Of a stretch of DNA of 64,000 bases, positions 39,436-57,800 are shown in pieces (the first letter of the stretch is position 1; the number at the start of each line of letters is the position of its first letter). This DNA comes from Setaria digitata (lineage: Eukaryota > Nematoda > Chromadorea > Rhabditida > Setariidae), in the NCBI GenBank assembly GCA_003640385.1, contig RCAB01000160.1, positions 3,804-67,803 on the forward strand, given 5' to 3'. A model generated the notes under the pieces. It made no database searches and had not been told where the DNA came from. It saw only the letters and a program-made list of their open reading frames with translations. Position numbers and translations under genes: made by a program.

Positions 39436-41493
39436 ATGGATATTACCAATGGAAGCCTACTCTTATCATCCGCTCCATCGGTACCAATTGTTCCGGTGCA
39501 TGGATTTTTTAGGGCATCCCTTATCATCACATTGTTCGTCGTAACAGTTTTAGCTAGCTCGGTGTGTTGTTTTGCTTCTAATTTTTTCCTTTCTTTTATT
39601 ACTAGAAAAATAATTGCGGTATTTGAATTGCTAGGTAGGACATTTGACTTGATAAAGGGTAAGTAAACCCATATGAAGTAACTACTGTATTTCAGTTAGG
39701 TTCTAACTAAATTGCCTTTATGGGGAAATTTCTGAGTATTTCTATAGGCATGTATAGACCATATGTTTTAATTATTTTGTTAGTTTTCATATAAGTTTTT
39801 ACTTGTATATCAACATTGAAGATGAGGAAGTGTAATTGCAGTTTCCTTTTCTACTTCGACGTTTAGCAAGTACAACCACTGGACGCTGGCCGATACTGTC
39901 TTTGATTTCTGTATTTGGTGGTGGTGTCTTTTTGGCAACTTGTCTTTTGGATCTGTTGCCAGATGCGAAGGAAAGTCTTCGGAAAATTGAAGAGATGCAG
40001 CATTTCACTTATAACTATCCAATTATGGAAATTTTTATCGCCATTGGCTTTTTAATAGTTCTTTCAACTGAACAGGTTATTTTTTTATCTTTAGGAACTA
40101 ACTCTTAAAGATGCCTGGCAATAGAGTCCTTATTTAAATCCTCTTCACTTTGGTCAAATTTCGTTTGCTACTAGCTTTTTGTGTGATCTGATTAACCTGC
40201 AGACTGCTTATAGATGGTCAGTATATGGTGCAGATGTATAATGTGTGTTGGTGTTGCTTTGAAAATTATAATGTTTCTTGAAAACAGGTGATCATATCTA
40301 TCCGAGAAAAACAGCGACGTGATTTCGCTGATATAGACCAGTTAATCACGGGACATCATGATCATGTAATATCAGCAGAATCGGATCCCGATCTCTCAAC
40401 TTCACATTCGGAATATGGTTTGTTATATATATATATATATATATCATTGATTTTTCTACAATCGTTGTTGACCGCTTCTAGGAAATTTGTCGGAAATTTT
40501 TACCTAGACTTCCTATTTTGTTACTTAGTAGGAACTAATTGTGCTCGAAATTCAGAAGGCGAAGGTAACCAACACTCTCACTCAACAATTCGTGTCGTTC
40601 TTCTAGTCATGGCATTATCGTTACATGCTGTATTTGAGGGTTTGTCATTAGGCCTCGTCAGTGGTGTAAACGAAATTGTGCAGGTAAATAATTTAAATAT
40701 TGACACTTCTGTCCTTTGTTTAGCACAGAATATGTATAACAGAATAACTATATTGTCCACGGTTGGAAATATAATGAACGTAGCCCATGAACCTAGTATT
40801 TGATTGATGACATTCAAAGTGCATGCATGAGACCTTAGATTTACAAAACCAAAACCCAGATCTTCCTGGCGCTGCTTCTCCACAAAATAGTTATTGGTTT
40901 CTCGCTTGGAGTTCGTCTTGTGCAAAGTTCTTTAAGTTCCACAACAGCATTACTTTGCTCAATTATTTTCGCTGGACAGATTATTATTGGAGGTTTTTGT
41001 GGTATCGCTGTCCTAGACTTCGTAAGTCATGGATCACCAATCGTTGCTGGTACAATATCTTTCATTGCACAGGTAATTCATTATTACAGTGACGATATCA
41101 GTTCTTGAAATTCAAGTCCCTTGTCTTCTCTGATTGGTACTAATCAATGAGAATCACTGATGTGGTTTAAAGTCGTATAGTCATATAGGGCATGGAATAC
41201 CAAAAATCACTTTCCCAGCGTTTATAGTAACTGAGAGCTCAAACGGAAGAGGAGCTACTGCTGGAAAGTGAAATCTGTCTGAATTAGCAGTTCAGGAGAA
41301 ATCATATCATTTCTACTTTGTCCTAATCCATTATTTATAGGCAGTAGCTTGTGGAACATTTCTGTATGTAACTTGTTTTGAAATACTACCACGGGAATTT
41401 CATCACTGTCAACTTCGTATCGTGAAGTTACTGTCACTATTTGCTGGATTTGCCCTTATCGCTATTTTCATAGCAGCGTTTCCCAATGGATAA
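39436..41493 (+). CDS. ZIP-family (SLC39A1-3-like) zinc transporter, 6 exons
   Basis: Exons: 39436-39561, 39842-40075, 40288-40417, 40532-40683, 40860-41072, 41341-41493; 335 residues. It moves zinc (and possibly iron) into the cytosol across the plasma membrane or an organelle membrane. Seen in order: TM1 LIITLFVVTVLASS, TM2 with GGGVFLATCLLDLLPD, TM3, and a variable loop with a short His cluster (GHHDH, HSHS). TM4 carries the metal-site motif HAVFEGLSLGL and TM5 carries LLHKIVIGFSLG. TM6-TM8 end with GTFLYVTCFEILPRE. The metal-coordinating His/Glu of TM4 and His of TM5 are present. The family typically has eight TM helices and 310-350 residues. The exon-1 donor (GTGTGT after TCG) was chosen by phase and alignment. 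Convergent with WRAP53 (595 bp apart). Confidence 0.92.
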
Positions 41494-42087
41494 AAGTATT
41501 TTAACATATGACTTTATCATGCTGTAACTTACATTCTATTTCAAATAGTTGTTTGTTTCTCTATGTGGGCCGGTTTGCGTCATTCACAGTACTTATCATT
41601 CGTGATTATTTTCTCTTTACCAATTCCTACTGATGTCCTAATATTAGTGAAGCGTATTGTGAATTCTATCTTTCAGGTCTTTCTGCTATAACTTACAATC
41701 TATTTTATCTATAGAAGATTTCAAATTCTCTTCAGTCTCCATACCTGACGTGGTATCTATATGAATGATTCGAACTCACAAAATGTTATAATTGTATATA
41801 AAAGACTCAATCATTCTGTGTAGCGTCTTTTCTCATTATATGTGATATCTTTCTTCTAATCAGTAGTTCTGCAGTTTTTACATTCTAAGTTAAAACATGT
41901 ATGTGCAGTCAACAGGTCAGTTTCTAATCTTTTGAATATCAGAAAGCGTGGCTTTGTTTTTGCATCGATGACTTGTACATGAAAATTTATTTGGTAATGT
42001 GCTCACAAATAATTAAAGTAATTAGTGAACATTTGCATGTATCGTATCAAAGAAGTAACACATTTTTATCATTGGATGAATCAAAAA
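41494..42087. other. Convergent gap between ZIP and WRAP53
   Basis: About 600 bp between the ends of a plus-strand and a minus-strand gene, expected to contain both 3' untranslated regions. I found no coding exon and no clear AATAAA on either strand. Confidence 0.5.
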
Positions 42088-45000
42088 CTATTCATCAAAA
42101 GACCACAGCGCCAAAGAATTGTCGAAAAGTTCAGGGGAATTTATGTCTTCATACTTGTTTTCTGGATCGATATCATCCACTTGATCTAGTTCAGGGAATG
42201 GAAAGACTCTTTGTCCACTGCAAGTGGCAACGACTGGTCTTTCCTTCTGTATACTGGAAAATCAAAAATACTGATGATTAATGAAAAGAGTTTAACCCTA
42301 GCATTAAACATACGTTACTGCATATTTAATCATCACCCCACCAAGTGCTGTCTAGGCATTGAAGCAAACCTGAGTCCACATAGTGCTGAGCGATGTGCAG
42401 AAAACTGGACGTAGGGAGCCACTGGTTCATCAACATTGGTGGATTTTAGGTCAAAAATGTACAGATCACCCTCGCTACTGCCACTGAATAGATATGTGCC
42501 AGAACTAAAACTGAAACATTTTATAAAACTTCTACCCTCATGAAACCTTCTCCTTTCACTGATCATATTAAATTTAGTCTTACTACTTGGATACCCAAAC
42601 AATCGTTTTTCTTGTTTCCTTTCGATATTAAACTATCACTTGCAGGTCATAACCTGTCAATATCAAAGTAGAAACGTTGATTGGTTGTTGCAGGTCGGCG
42701 ATATAAACTGTATATTTTTCCAGGATGGCGTAGATCCCAGCATATGATATCATCGTCCTAAATAAGTAAGAGAGAGATAATGAAGGACAACACAAACAAT
42801 GAGAAATTCACTTGATATCTACCATTGTTCAAAAAGAAATTCCCACTTCTAACTGTAATGGTACAACTCTACCTTCCTTCCGGCTGTAAGTAAAAAATTG
42901 CCATCGGGAGTATAGCGGAGTAAAGTTACAGCTAGTGGACATTCGAACATGCATTCGACACCGGGCGAATAATCCGAATAAAATCCAACTGAAAAATATT
43001 ACAATACTGGTTATCAATCATCCATTCCGAAAGTTTCACAACGTTAAAGTTGTTAAGTATTTCCATTATAAAACACTCTTGATTTGTATAAACAATATGT
43101 TTACCTGTTTTGCCATATGACCCGGCAGCATAATTTGTTGGTAATATAGGACTGACAGCAATGCAAGAGATAATACCCTTTTGTCCCCTCGACTCTTTAT
43201 CTGCAGTAATATGAAAATAAGAAACGGATAGTTTCACAGTTTGGAAATCAAAACCGAATATCTTTATTTCTTAGATAGAATAATGGCATTAATCTTCTCA
43301 CTCCAGGTAGCCAGTTCAGAAATTTGACACCCAGGACGATTCATATCAAACTTTCTGATGATACTTTTGTAACCAGCATATAAATAGGATCCGTCAGAGA
43401 CAAAGCATAATGAATGAGCGCTATCTAATTCATCCTGCAATTATCCTGAACTACATCAGCTTGCACGAAATGATTTTAAAATACAATCGTGGCAAAATGC
43501 AGAAAGAAATGGCAACACTCATTGACTAAAGATTAAAAATAATGGACTGAATCCTAAATTTCATTATTTTATATTGGTATTTTGAAAGTAAAAACAACCA
43601 GACTATTGATGCCCCGAAATGCTGTCAACCATTGCCCATCTGAGTCCCATACATGAATAGGATGATCCTTACTACTAGTTGCCAGCCAATCATTGATCGG
43701 ATGCCAACATGAATCATAAATCAAATCACCCATACCCATTGAAGATTTCAGTTCTACCTGAAAAAAAAAATGTCTTCTATACCCTATGTAAACTTTTTCT
43801 TGTTTAAGATTAGAGTAATTTAAAAATAGTACAAAAAATTCGCTGCTTACTGTAGCTCGTAAAATATAAGCACACATAAGAACAGATTTATATATGGTCA
43901 AAGATAAGGAAGATAATGGAATCGTGGATGAAAGTAACCTTAAGCTTTTCACGATCAAAAGTGAATATCCGAGCCATTCTGTCCTGACTCGTTGTAGCTA
44001 AATAGTTATCTGAACTACTCCATTTACAGCTCTTTATGTAGTTATTGCATGACTGCGACATATTGAAACCATAGTCAACGGACTTCGTTTTGAAAAGTTC
44101 CTTTTCCCTGAACACTTCTTTCATATTCGAATACTGTGGTCTGGCAGTCTTTCTTGGTATTTCCTTATCATCATCTGCGCTTTGAGTCTGCAATATTCAT
44201 TTCATTTGCTGCTTAATTATTCAGTTCTGACAACTGTCAAGTCCCACGCCAATAACCGAAACTTGACTACTCAAATATAAGAGGTATCATTAATACTGAA
44301 CATATATAAATGAACTATCGGATCGCTTTTTTTTTTAAAACTCTTCCCACACAAAAAGATGTGGGATAGTGAACGAAGAAAAAAAAAGACGAGATATTAG
44401 TATTAGTTAAACCAGCGGTTCAAATGTTACCGTAATCGAGGAAGTATTGTGAATCGATTTTTTTAATAGTCCTTCCATATTCCTTTTCCGAGACGATACA
44501 TTTTCTGGTCGAGAAACCTGAAACAATGTGAAAAATTCTACGAAAAAAATCTCAAAAGATATGGCACCACAATTTAAAACCAAGCAGTAAAAATACTATA
44601 AAAAGATGGATGAACCTGTTGGAGGAAGGCGGCAATACCCAAGCGATAATGTTTTGTTGTCCATTCATTGTCATTCTCCTCATTGACAACTGATGAATCT
44701 GCGACAACATCATCGTCGGTGCAACAAGAATTTTCCTAGGAACAAACAATATTTTGTAATAAAACTATTCGAATTTTTACTAATTCAAATTAATTTCACT
44801 ACTTTCGAATATCACCAACAAATCTACTTGCTAATATTTCATCATAACTATCCACACACATCATGTAAGACATTTTCATATATAAAGAATAGCATAAAAT
44901 ACCGGAAAATTTTCAACCTGCTACTAGAATTGCAATTATATCCTTTCTTATTGCAAAAATAGAAAATATCACTATTCTATCCACAAGGACAAATTTCAAT

Positions 45001-45300
45001 GCTTACACAATCTTTTGGTCATCGCATCTACACATCGAAAATCTCACGAGTGTAGCCATATATGATTAAAAAGTGCCATCAATAAAGAAACAATGAGATT
45101 GTTGAAATTATCATAGGCACTATCATAAGAATTCATTACTATATCTTACTGTCTTTTAACATTTTCCTCCACACCTTAGTATTGGTGCAACTGTTTTCTG
45201 ATACCACTTTATCATTTTGAGATGATTCGTCACTTAGCACCATATCGACAACTTTCTTCAGTACATCTTTCACCGACTCATCTCCATTTTCAAAATCCAT
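42088..45300 (-). CDS. wrap53: WRAP53/TCAB1-like WD40 protein, 11 exons
   Basis: Exons: 45175-45300, 44616-44735, 44431-44517, 43939-44187, 43599-43757, 43302-43434, 43105-43200, 42873-42988, 42654-42757, 42370-42510, 42088-42253; 498 residues. In vertebrates the protein binds the CAB box of scaRNAs and telomerase RNA and carries them to Cajal bodies. An acidic, Ser-rich N-terminus of about 115 residues precedes the WD40 propeller. Recognisable blades include CKWSSSDNYLATTSQDR, SSKDHPIHVWDSDG, GIISCIAVSPI, AAGSYGKTG and CWDLRHPGKIYSLYR followed by ATTNQRFYFDID. The C-terminal TCSGQRVFPFPE and closing LALWSFDE also match the family. A TTTTGCAG acceptor ends at 45313, just upstream of the start codon. 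Divergent from condensin H2. Confidence 0.92.
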
Positions 45301-46796
45301 TATTGATATTTTCTGCAAAACTTAATCTTCCGATCTAGCCCATTTTTGGAATCTACAAATCAAATCGTAATAATCCATTTCGTCATATTTATGATAACAA
45401 ATCACCCATTGTCAAAATTGTGATATCACACCAACGTGATATCTCTTTCATTATTTAATGGCCAAATAGAACTAGGTGAATATGATAGTAATACGAAGGT
45501 TTCAATTAATTAGCCATTTCAATATCTATCAGTACTTAGTATTACAAAAAAGATATTATAAGAAATTAAATCGCCTCAGAACAAAACGTAGGTGAAAAAA
45601 TACCAGGGAAAAAAGTAAAAGGTCAATTAAAAGATACATGAACGCAAACTGTGTAGTGTAAAAGCACAGGAAAAGAAACACGAAATGTTCATTTTCACTT
45701 TTACTAAAATTGTAATTTCTAGAATTATCCGAAAATAATTGGAAGAAAAATTTGTTTATTTAGATAAGTAATACTGTAAATGAAATACAGCAGTACCTAC
45801 AGAATCTTCACTTTGACATTTTTCTGCCACAATTTACCAAAAGAAAGACAACAGCAACCACTGTCAAATACTTTTACCCATTATGTAATCTGAAAAGAAA
45901 AAAACGACAATTTCTTCACTCTTGTCTTGCAATGTGCGAATAAGGTGAAATCTGTAGGTGATAAATTTATGATATGATGAATTTGACAATTAACTTCTGC
46001 TATGCATAGTCTATATTTTCCGATTTTCCTCGCAAAAATATGTCTAGATTTGAGAAAGCCTTTTACGCTAAATTAATTAAGCTAAACCAATAGCTTTCAA
46101 CGACCTGAAATACCGTTAACTCAATTTGGAAAGTCCGGAAAACTTACCTAAAATTATAGTGTGCAGACTGCTTGTGTCGTTCAAAATAAGACTTTTATCA
46201 TGTAACCCTATAGCATACATTATTTACAAATATTTAAGAAGTTTAGTTGAAATGGATATTATTGGAAATTTAAATGAATAAAATATAACTTAGCTGAAAA
46301 TCTAGCCTGATATTGTTACTTGGTAATTGAAACCAGGATGAGAGAGGAATGTTAAGGAGAATTCAATTAATGCGTAAAAACGAATTGACTTCCGTGGAAC
46401 GTGAAAAGCACGTGGTACCACACCTCGACGCTTAAATTAATTCTTATCTCTCTCTACGTACCAGCTGGTATTTTGCGGTCTCCCTTATCCCTGCTCTCTG
46501 TTATTTCCCACAAGCGGGAGATGGGTACTTCAAATTTTGCGTTTACTCATTAGCACGGGTAAGTTGTCCATGCTTACGGGTAAAGTTGGATAGGCTAGGT
46601 AGTTAGATAGGTGAAGCTGGATATATTCCCTTCTGTTGAATTATTTTTCTAACACAGTGAAGTTTGGGCAACTGTTAAATACGTTAGAATTTACCGATAT
46701 TATGATGAGCTAATACGTTTCTCATTCTTTACGTTCAAATTTTGCCCCTATTATGGGCGCTGATTATTTCCCATTTTTCTTTTACAGCATTAAGTG
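45301..46796. promoter_or_regulatory. Divergent promoter region of WRAP53 and condensin II H2
   Basis: 1.5 kb between divergent start codons. It contains probable spliced-leader acceptors at both ends (TTTTGCAG ending 45313 on minus; TTTTACAG ending 46787 on plus). ACGT cores lie at 46399, 46410 (within CACGTGG) and 46456. No coding exon was detected. Shared regulation of the two genes is inference from layout only. Confidence 0.5.
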
Positions 46797-53008
<6,212 letters not shown>

Positions 53009-53506
53009 GTACACATAGTAAGTGAATTGGGGAAGGACCGAAAATTCGTGTTCCCATAACATAACTTTGTTTATGCTTTTAAAGTGTCGTAAATGATAAT
53101 AATGAAAGCATAACCGACCCATTTGGAAGTGTGAAAAAAAAAGAATTTCTTCATACATCGGTAAAATATCGTTGCTTTATGTGACCTATATTCGGGTAGC
53201 TTCCCGCAATGGAAATAAGTAGGGAGTTCCCAGATGTATCGAACTTTTTCTGAATATGAAAGCCTAATGATTTCATCTTAATTATACAAATACATGTGCT
53301 ACCATATAATGGCATTTTTATAAAGTTGTATCATTTTTCTACCTCTATCATTCTGTGTGTTTGTCTTTCATCCCAAAAATTAACTTGTAACTTATGAATA
53401 TTTATCGTGGACCATACTTGAAACTTCAGAAAATTACAACATTCACCTCAACTGACCGGTAAATACTGAAATTTTGCTAAATTTCAGTATTTTAAAACAA
53501 TTAACC

Positions 53507-53775
53507 AAAAAAGCTCCGCACTTCNTCAAAAAAGCTCCGCACTTCATTGATGCCATATCCATCTACCAATAATTTGCTAACTTTCCTTGGACAGTATGAA
53601 TGCTTCAATCATACACTGTCTCACGCAGAAACCAGGGTTGTGGCCGAAAATAGNAAAAAGCTCCGCACTTCATTAATGCCATATCCATCTACCAATAATT
53701 TGCTAACTTTCCTTGGACAGGATGCTTCAATCATACACTGTCTCACGCAGAAACCAGGGTTGTGGCCGAAAATAG
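53507..53775. repeat. About 125-bp near-duplicate around Ns at 53525 and 53654
   Basis: A short fragment, one copy (53526-53653) and a second copy (53655-53775). The copies differ by a substitution and a 4-base length change near 53597/53723. That pattern fits two haplotypes placed in series rather than a tandem repeat. Confidence 0.8.
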
Positions 53776-53999
53776 TCTCTGGCAACAACATTTTGGAGTT
53801 TCCGTAAACAGATGCTAAATCTGTTCGACCAGAACATGTGAAGCCAAGTTGCATTAATTCTTTGCAACATACAAGAGGGCAAATTGCAAATTTATCTTTT
53901 TTGGGTATTTTTCGACGATTCAAGAATAAAAGAATGAAGCAGATGACCAATTTTGGAGGAAAATTACTGTTTCGATAAAATATAGAAATGTCATGTTTT
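53530..53999 (-). other. Cysteine-rich open frame, coding status uncertain
   Basis: A minus-strand frame runs from about 53999 to the N-joined copies. It has a hydrophobic stretch (VICFILLFL) and then at least seven cysteines, including CPLVCC, FTCSG and FCVRQC. No ATG precedes the hydrophobic part, and the first Met is internal. Removing the extra copy would let it stop shortly after GYGINEVRSF. The left-hand copy carries a 4-base indel that breaks the frame. No homologue is recognised. It could be the last exon of a small secreted-protein gene, or chance. Confidence 0.2.
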
Positions 54000-54012
54000 C
54001 TTTTTATTACTT

Positions 54013-54199
54013 TGTTATTATTATTCTTATTATTAGTACTATTATTATGGAACGTTTCTGTTATATCACTTCTTCCCTCTCTGTTGGTTTTGAAAAGATC
54101 GAAAGNTGTTATTATTATTCTTATTATTAGTACTATTATTATGGGACGTTTCTGTTATATCACTTCTTCCCTCTCTGTTGGTTTTGAAAAGATCGAAAG
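54013..54199. repeat. 93-bp duplication around a single N (assembly join)
   Basis: Bases 54013-54105 and 54107-54199 are the same 93-base segment with about one difference, joined by an N at 54106. Confidence 0.85.
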
Positions 54200-54812
54200 C
54201 AATCAGATATTTTAACATACACATTACAACATATTAGTCCAAAATCAATTTTCAAAATCATTCTTTTATATTAAACCAACGGGAGAGATGGTATTATTAA
54301 AAAGAAAGGTATCATGTGAGGGATTTGTGTTGTTGTGCTGTCAGCATGCAAAATATAACGAATGTGATTCATACCAATTAAGACAACAGATTCAATATTC
54401 TTGAAACCGTACTCGGTGAAATTTTAAAGAGTGGAAAAATGTCTTCATAATACTTTCCAAGGCCATATAACATTGGATGCTAGAAAGAAGAGGATTTAAG
54501 AATTAAGTTAGCTGAAAAACTCTCTAGCTGTGCGCAGTGGAGGAGGATAATTAAAATTTGAAGAGTTATGTTCAAAGTACTGCCAGCAGCATTCTCCACT
54601 CATTTAACCATTTTTCGCTTTTATCAGGACAAAAATATGGGGACGAAAATTTTCGTTTGTAACAGAATAAAGCTATTGAAGACGACATAGGGGAAAAAGT
54701 GTCTGTGAAGTCTTTAAGTTCCGCAAAGTGAAATTGAGGATAAAGTATTTCAGCTCCGTTGTGCAAATTTAATCAGAAAACTTATCAAATATGTTTGAAA
54801 CATGTAAATAAT

Positions 54813-57800
54813 TTAAAACTTGACAGCTTCTTCACTTGCCAACTGCAAATCCGAGCGATGCTTCAATAGTTCCATGGCTCGTTCGCGTTCTACTATTGTC
54901 GCGTCGAACGGTTCAAGTAATGATGGTGTCATATCGTCCGTTGTTTGTTTCAGCTCCTCATACAAAAGAATTGCCGTACCCGTCGACTGTGATAATATCT
55001 TCAAGCATGATATAACTTCCACGAATTTCTAAAGTATATAATTATGGACATCACATATATAGTTTACCATTTCGGCATACAAGAAAGCGTATTATTTCAG
55101 TATTTGTTCATATTTTAGTGAATCATAACACGCACCGGTTCATCAAGAGTTTCTATGCTAACAACGTTACTATGATGACTATATAGAGAATTGAGCACCG
55201 GGACAAGACTGTTCGTTATGTCGTAGAGTATTTGAGCAGCACCATACCCACTGAAATAAATATTCTATAGGAAATATTCTCTCATAGTGAAATTTGTAGT
55301 TGAGCTAGTTCTAATACGTAAAAAAAACACACAAAACTAACTTTAGTGACACTGTTGTAACCATTTTGAGCAACACTTCAGCCACTTTTTCATTCAACAT
55401 TTCGTAAAGTTTGCTAGCAGAGTGAGGTGAAATAGCATTATTAACATGTCCGAACAGTCGACGTACTTCTAGCAGGAATGGACAAAATGATGGAGTCAAA
55501 TCCAAAGGTTTCCCTGATTCCCATGAATACCTACAAAGTAAATATATTCCACTTTACCGCATTTTTCCCATCTATCTTACTCTTATATTTATAATGTATA
55601 GATACAATCATTTATATGAAGTTTTGTGATTACGATATTCCCTCTCTAAGACCTTATACTGTGCGCCATAACCGCAGTTTCAGCATAACAATCTTCCTCA
55701 AGAATTCCCCAACCACACCACATCCTTCATTTTTTTTTTTTTCTTGACTCGTTAATCTAAAAGTTGAAAAGAAAAGAATCACCAGTGTTCACGTTCGTAA
55801 CGACTTAATGAAACACGGAGGTGCTGATAGAATGCCGATGTGAGATCTTCAGCTCTCTGTCGCCACAAATGTCTGTACATATTAGATACATCTTCGAAAA
55901 TACCTCGAAAATGAGTCTTCTTTCCCAGTGCTTGAATACGTATGAATATATCCACTTCATTCCACTCGTTCAACACATAAGCTATGTGCCTGTACCAATA
56001 TAACTACAGAACTGCTCAAAATACTGAATAGTTTCAAAATCAGCAAATTTTGGGAATGAACAGAATTTCAGCTGTAACATTCTAAATTATTTTAAGGTAT
56101 CTATTTGATATAATAGCTATAACCTTATTAAAAGTAGTGGGAAAGTGTATCATTCTAAAATGTAATCTTACATAAGGCGTACGAAAATTTTCAGGAGGTA
56201 CACAATGCAATTTTATAGCAAATGGTTCAAATATCTTTTGTTTGACACTTCGAAAATAACTATATATATATATTTTGGTCATTCGAATGTATATAATTTG
56301 ATTCTTAACTCTAAAAACCTGAAATATTTGATTTTAACTTACCACGCAGAATTTAAGATCTGAATGAAAGGCTTTTCCCATGGAGAAGCAACTTGCTGAG
56401 AAATGTGGATAAGGCGTAATCGGAAATCATCGAACATAAATATCTGGAACCAATATTTTTAAAAACCCAATAATCCATCTCCAGAGCAGAAAAACAAGGT
56501 CACGTACATCATATATCCTAAGTCTTGTTCAAGCTCCACCTATCTTAGAGAAATCTTATCCAACTTAGAGCTATTCTGCGGGACTGAACATATGCCAAGG
56601 TAACTATTTAAAAAAAAATCGTTATATCTCTCATCTACTACAGCGTGAGAAAAACACCACCAAAGCATTCCACAGGTCGGTTTAATAAATTTACCTGTAC
56701 ATTCAGAAACTGCGACTGCACATCTAAACTTTCTATCCATCGATAACGCTCTGTAATTGATTCGATCATCATAAGGAATTGATCCGTGCATTCCGGCACT
56801 TGTTGCTGAAACGATCTCACTTTCCTCCCTTTTCTATCTGATATTATTTCGTGTTTTGAGGTTTAAAAGAAAAATCTGTCAATGATTATTAGTGACCCCC
56901 AGAAACACTTAATGGCCTTATGATACCATGTCGATGTCTGAGAAGGTTTGATACCGATTGTTCCAGCAATCATCTCCGCATAGCACATTTTCCACTCCTG
57001 CGATACAGCTCTCACGTTCGAGTTGTAGCCACTTTATTAAATAAATATCTTCGCATAAGACAACTAGTACTTGACCCGGACGTATCGGAATGGCAATGTC
57101 TAAAAAATCATGAATCAAACCAAATATTTCAAATGAATAAGGCCATGAAATGAAGGATAGTGCAAACCAAGATTATATAACTTCATCTCTTCTATTGGAA
57201 TATTAGAAAAAAAAAAAAAATAGAAAAATAGAAGAATTGAAGAACTAAGTAATTTTTTCAAAGGAAATTAATTCACTATACCTTGCAGCTCGTTCTCGAA
57301 GGCAACACATTCATCAATGAGATGAGAAAACAGTTCAGGATCATCTGCTACTTTCTTTCGAATATTTTGCACTTTTTTCTTCGCCAAAATAATGAGATTA
57401 CTCACAAAGTTATCTATTATTTCATTTCGCTCGGCCTTAAACGACTGGTTTCAAAATAAAAATAGTAATAAAAATAAACAAGAGTAATAAAGGAACAGCA
57501 CTTAAGTATTTAGAGAAAGAGCAAACAACTATAATTTAACTCCTTTATATTCTGAAGAATTGGTTCACTGCCATGAGTAATTATCCGGCCCTTTGCCATG
57601 GTAGTCGCAGAGAAAAAGAAAATCAAAAATTACCTTATCTGTAAAAATATGCAATAAAATAGCGTTAACAAAATCGATATTTGCTGTTATCCAATTCAAT
57701 ATCTGTGTAAAAAACCATTCTGGTTTGGATGGATTATTTGTTTTTTGTTCCATGAAAAAATGGTAATAGAACCGCCGCTCCAGTGGAGCAACTAATTCCA

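Larger units (their letters stand above)
53009..54812. other. Convergent gap between condensin H2 and RINT1, with three N joins
   Basis: 1.8 kb between the 3' ends of two genes. It contains N-joined duplications (53507-53775 and 54013-54199) and one cysteine-rich minus-strand open frame described separately. No other coding pattern was seen. Confidence 0.5.
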
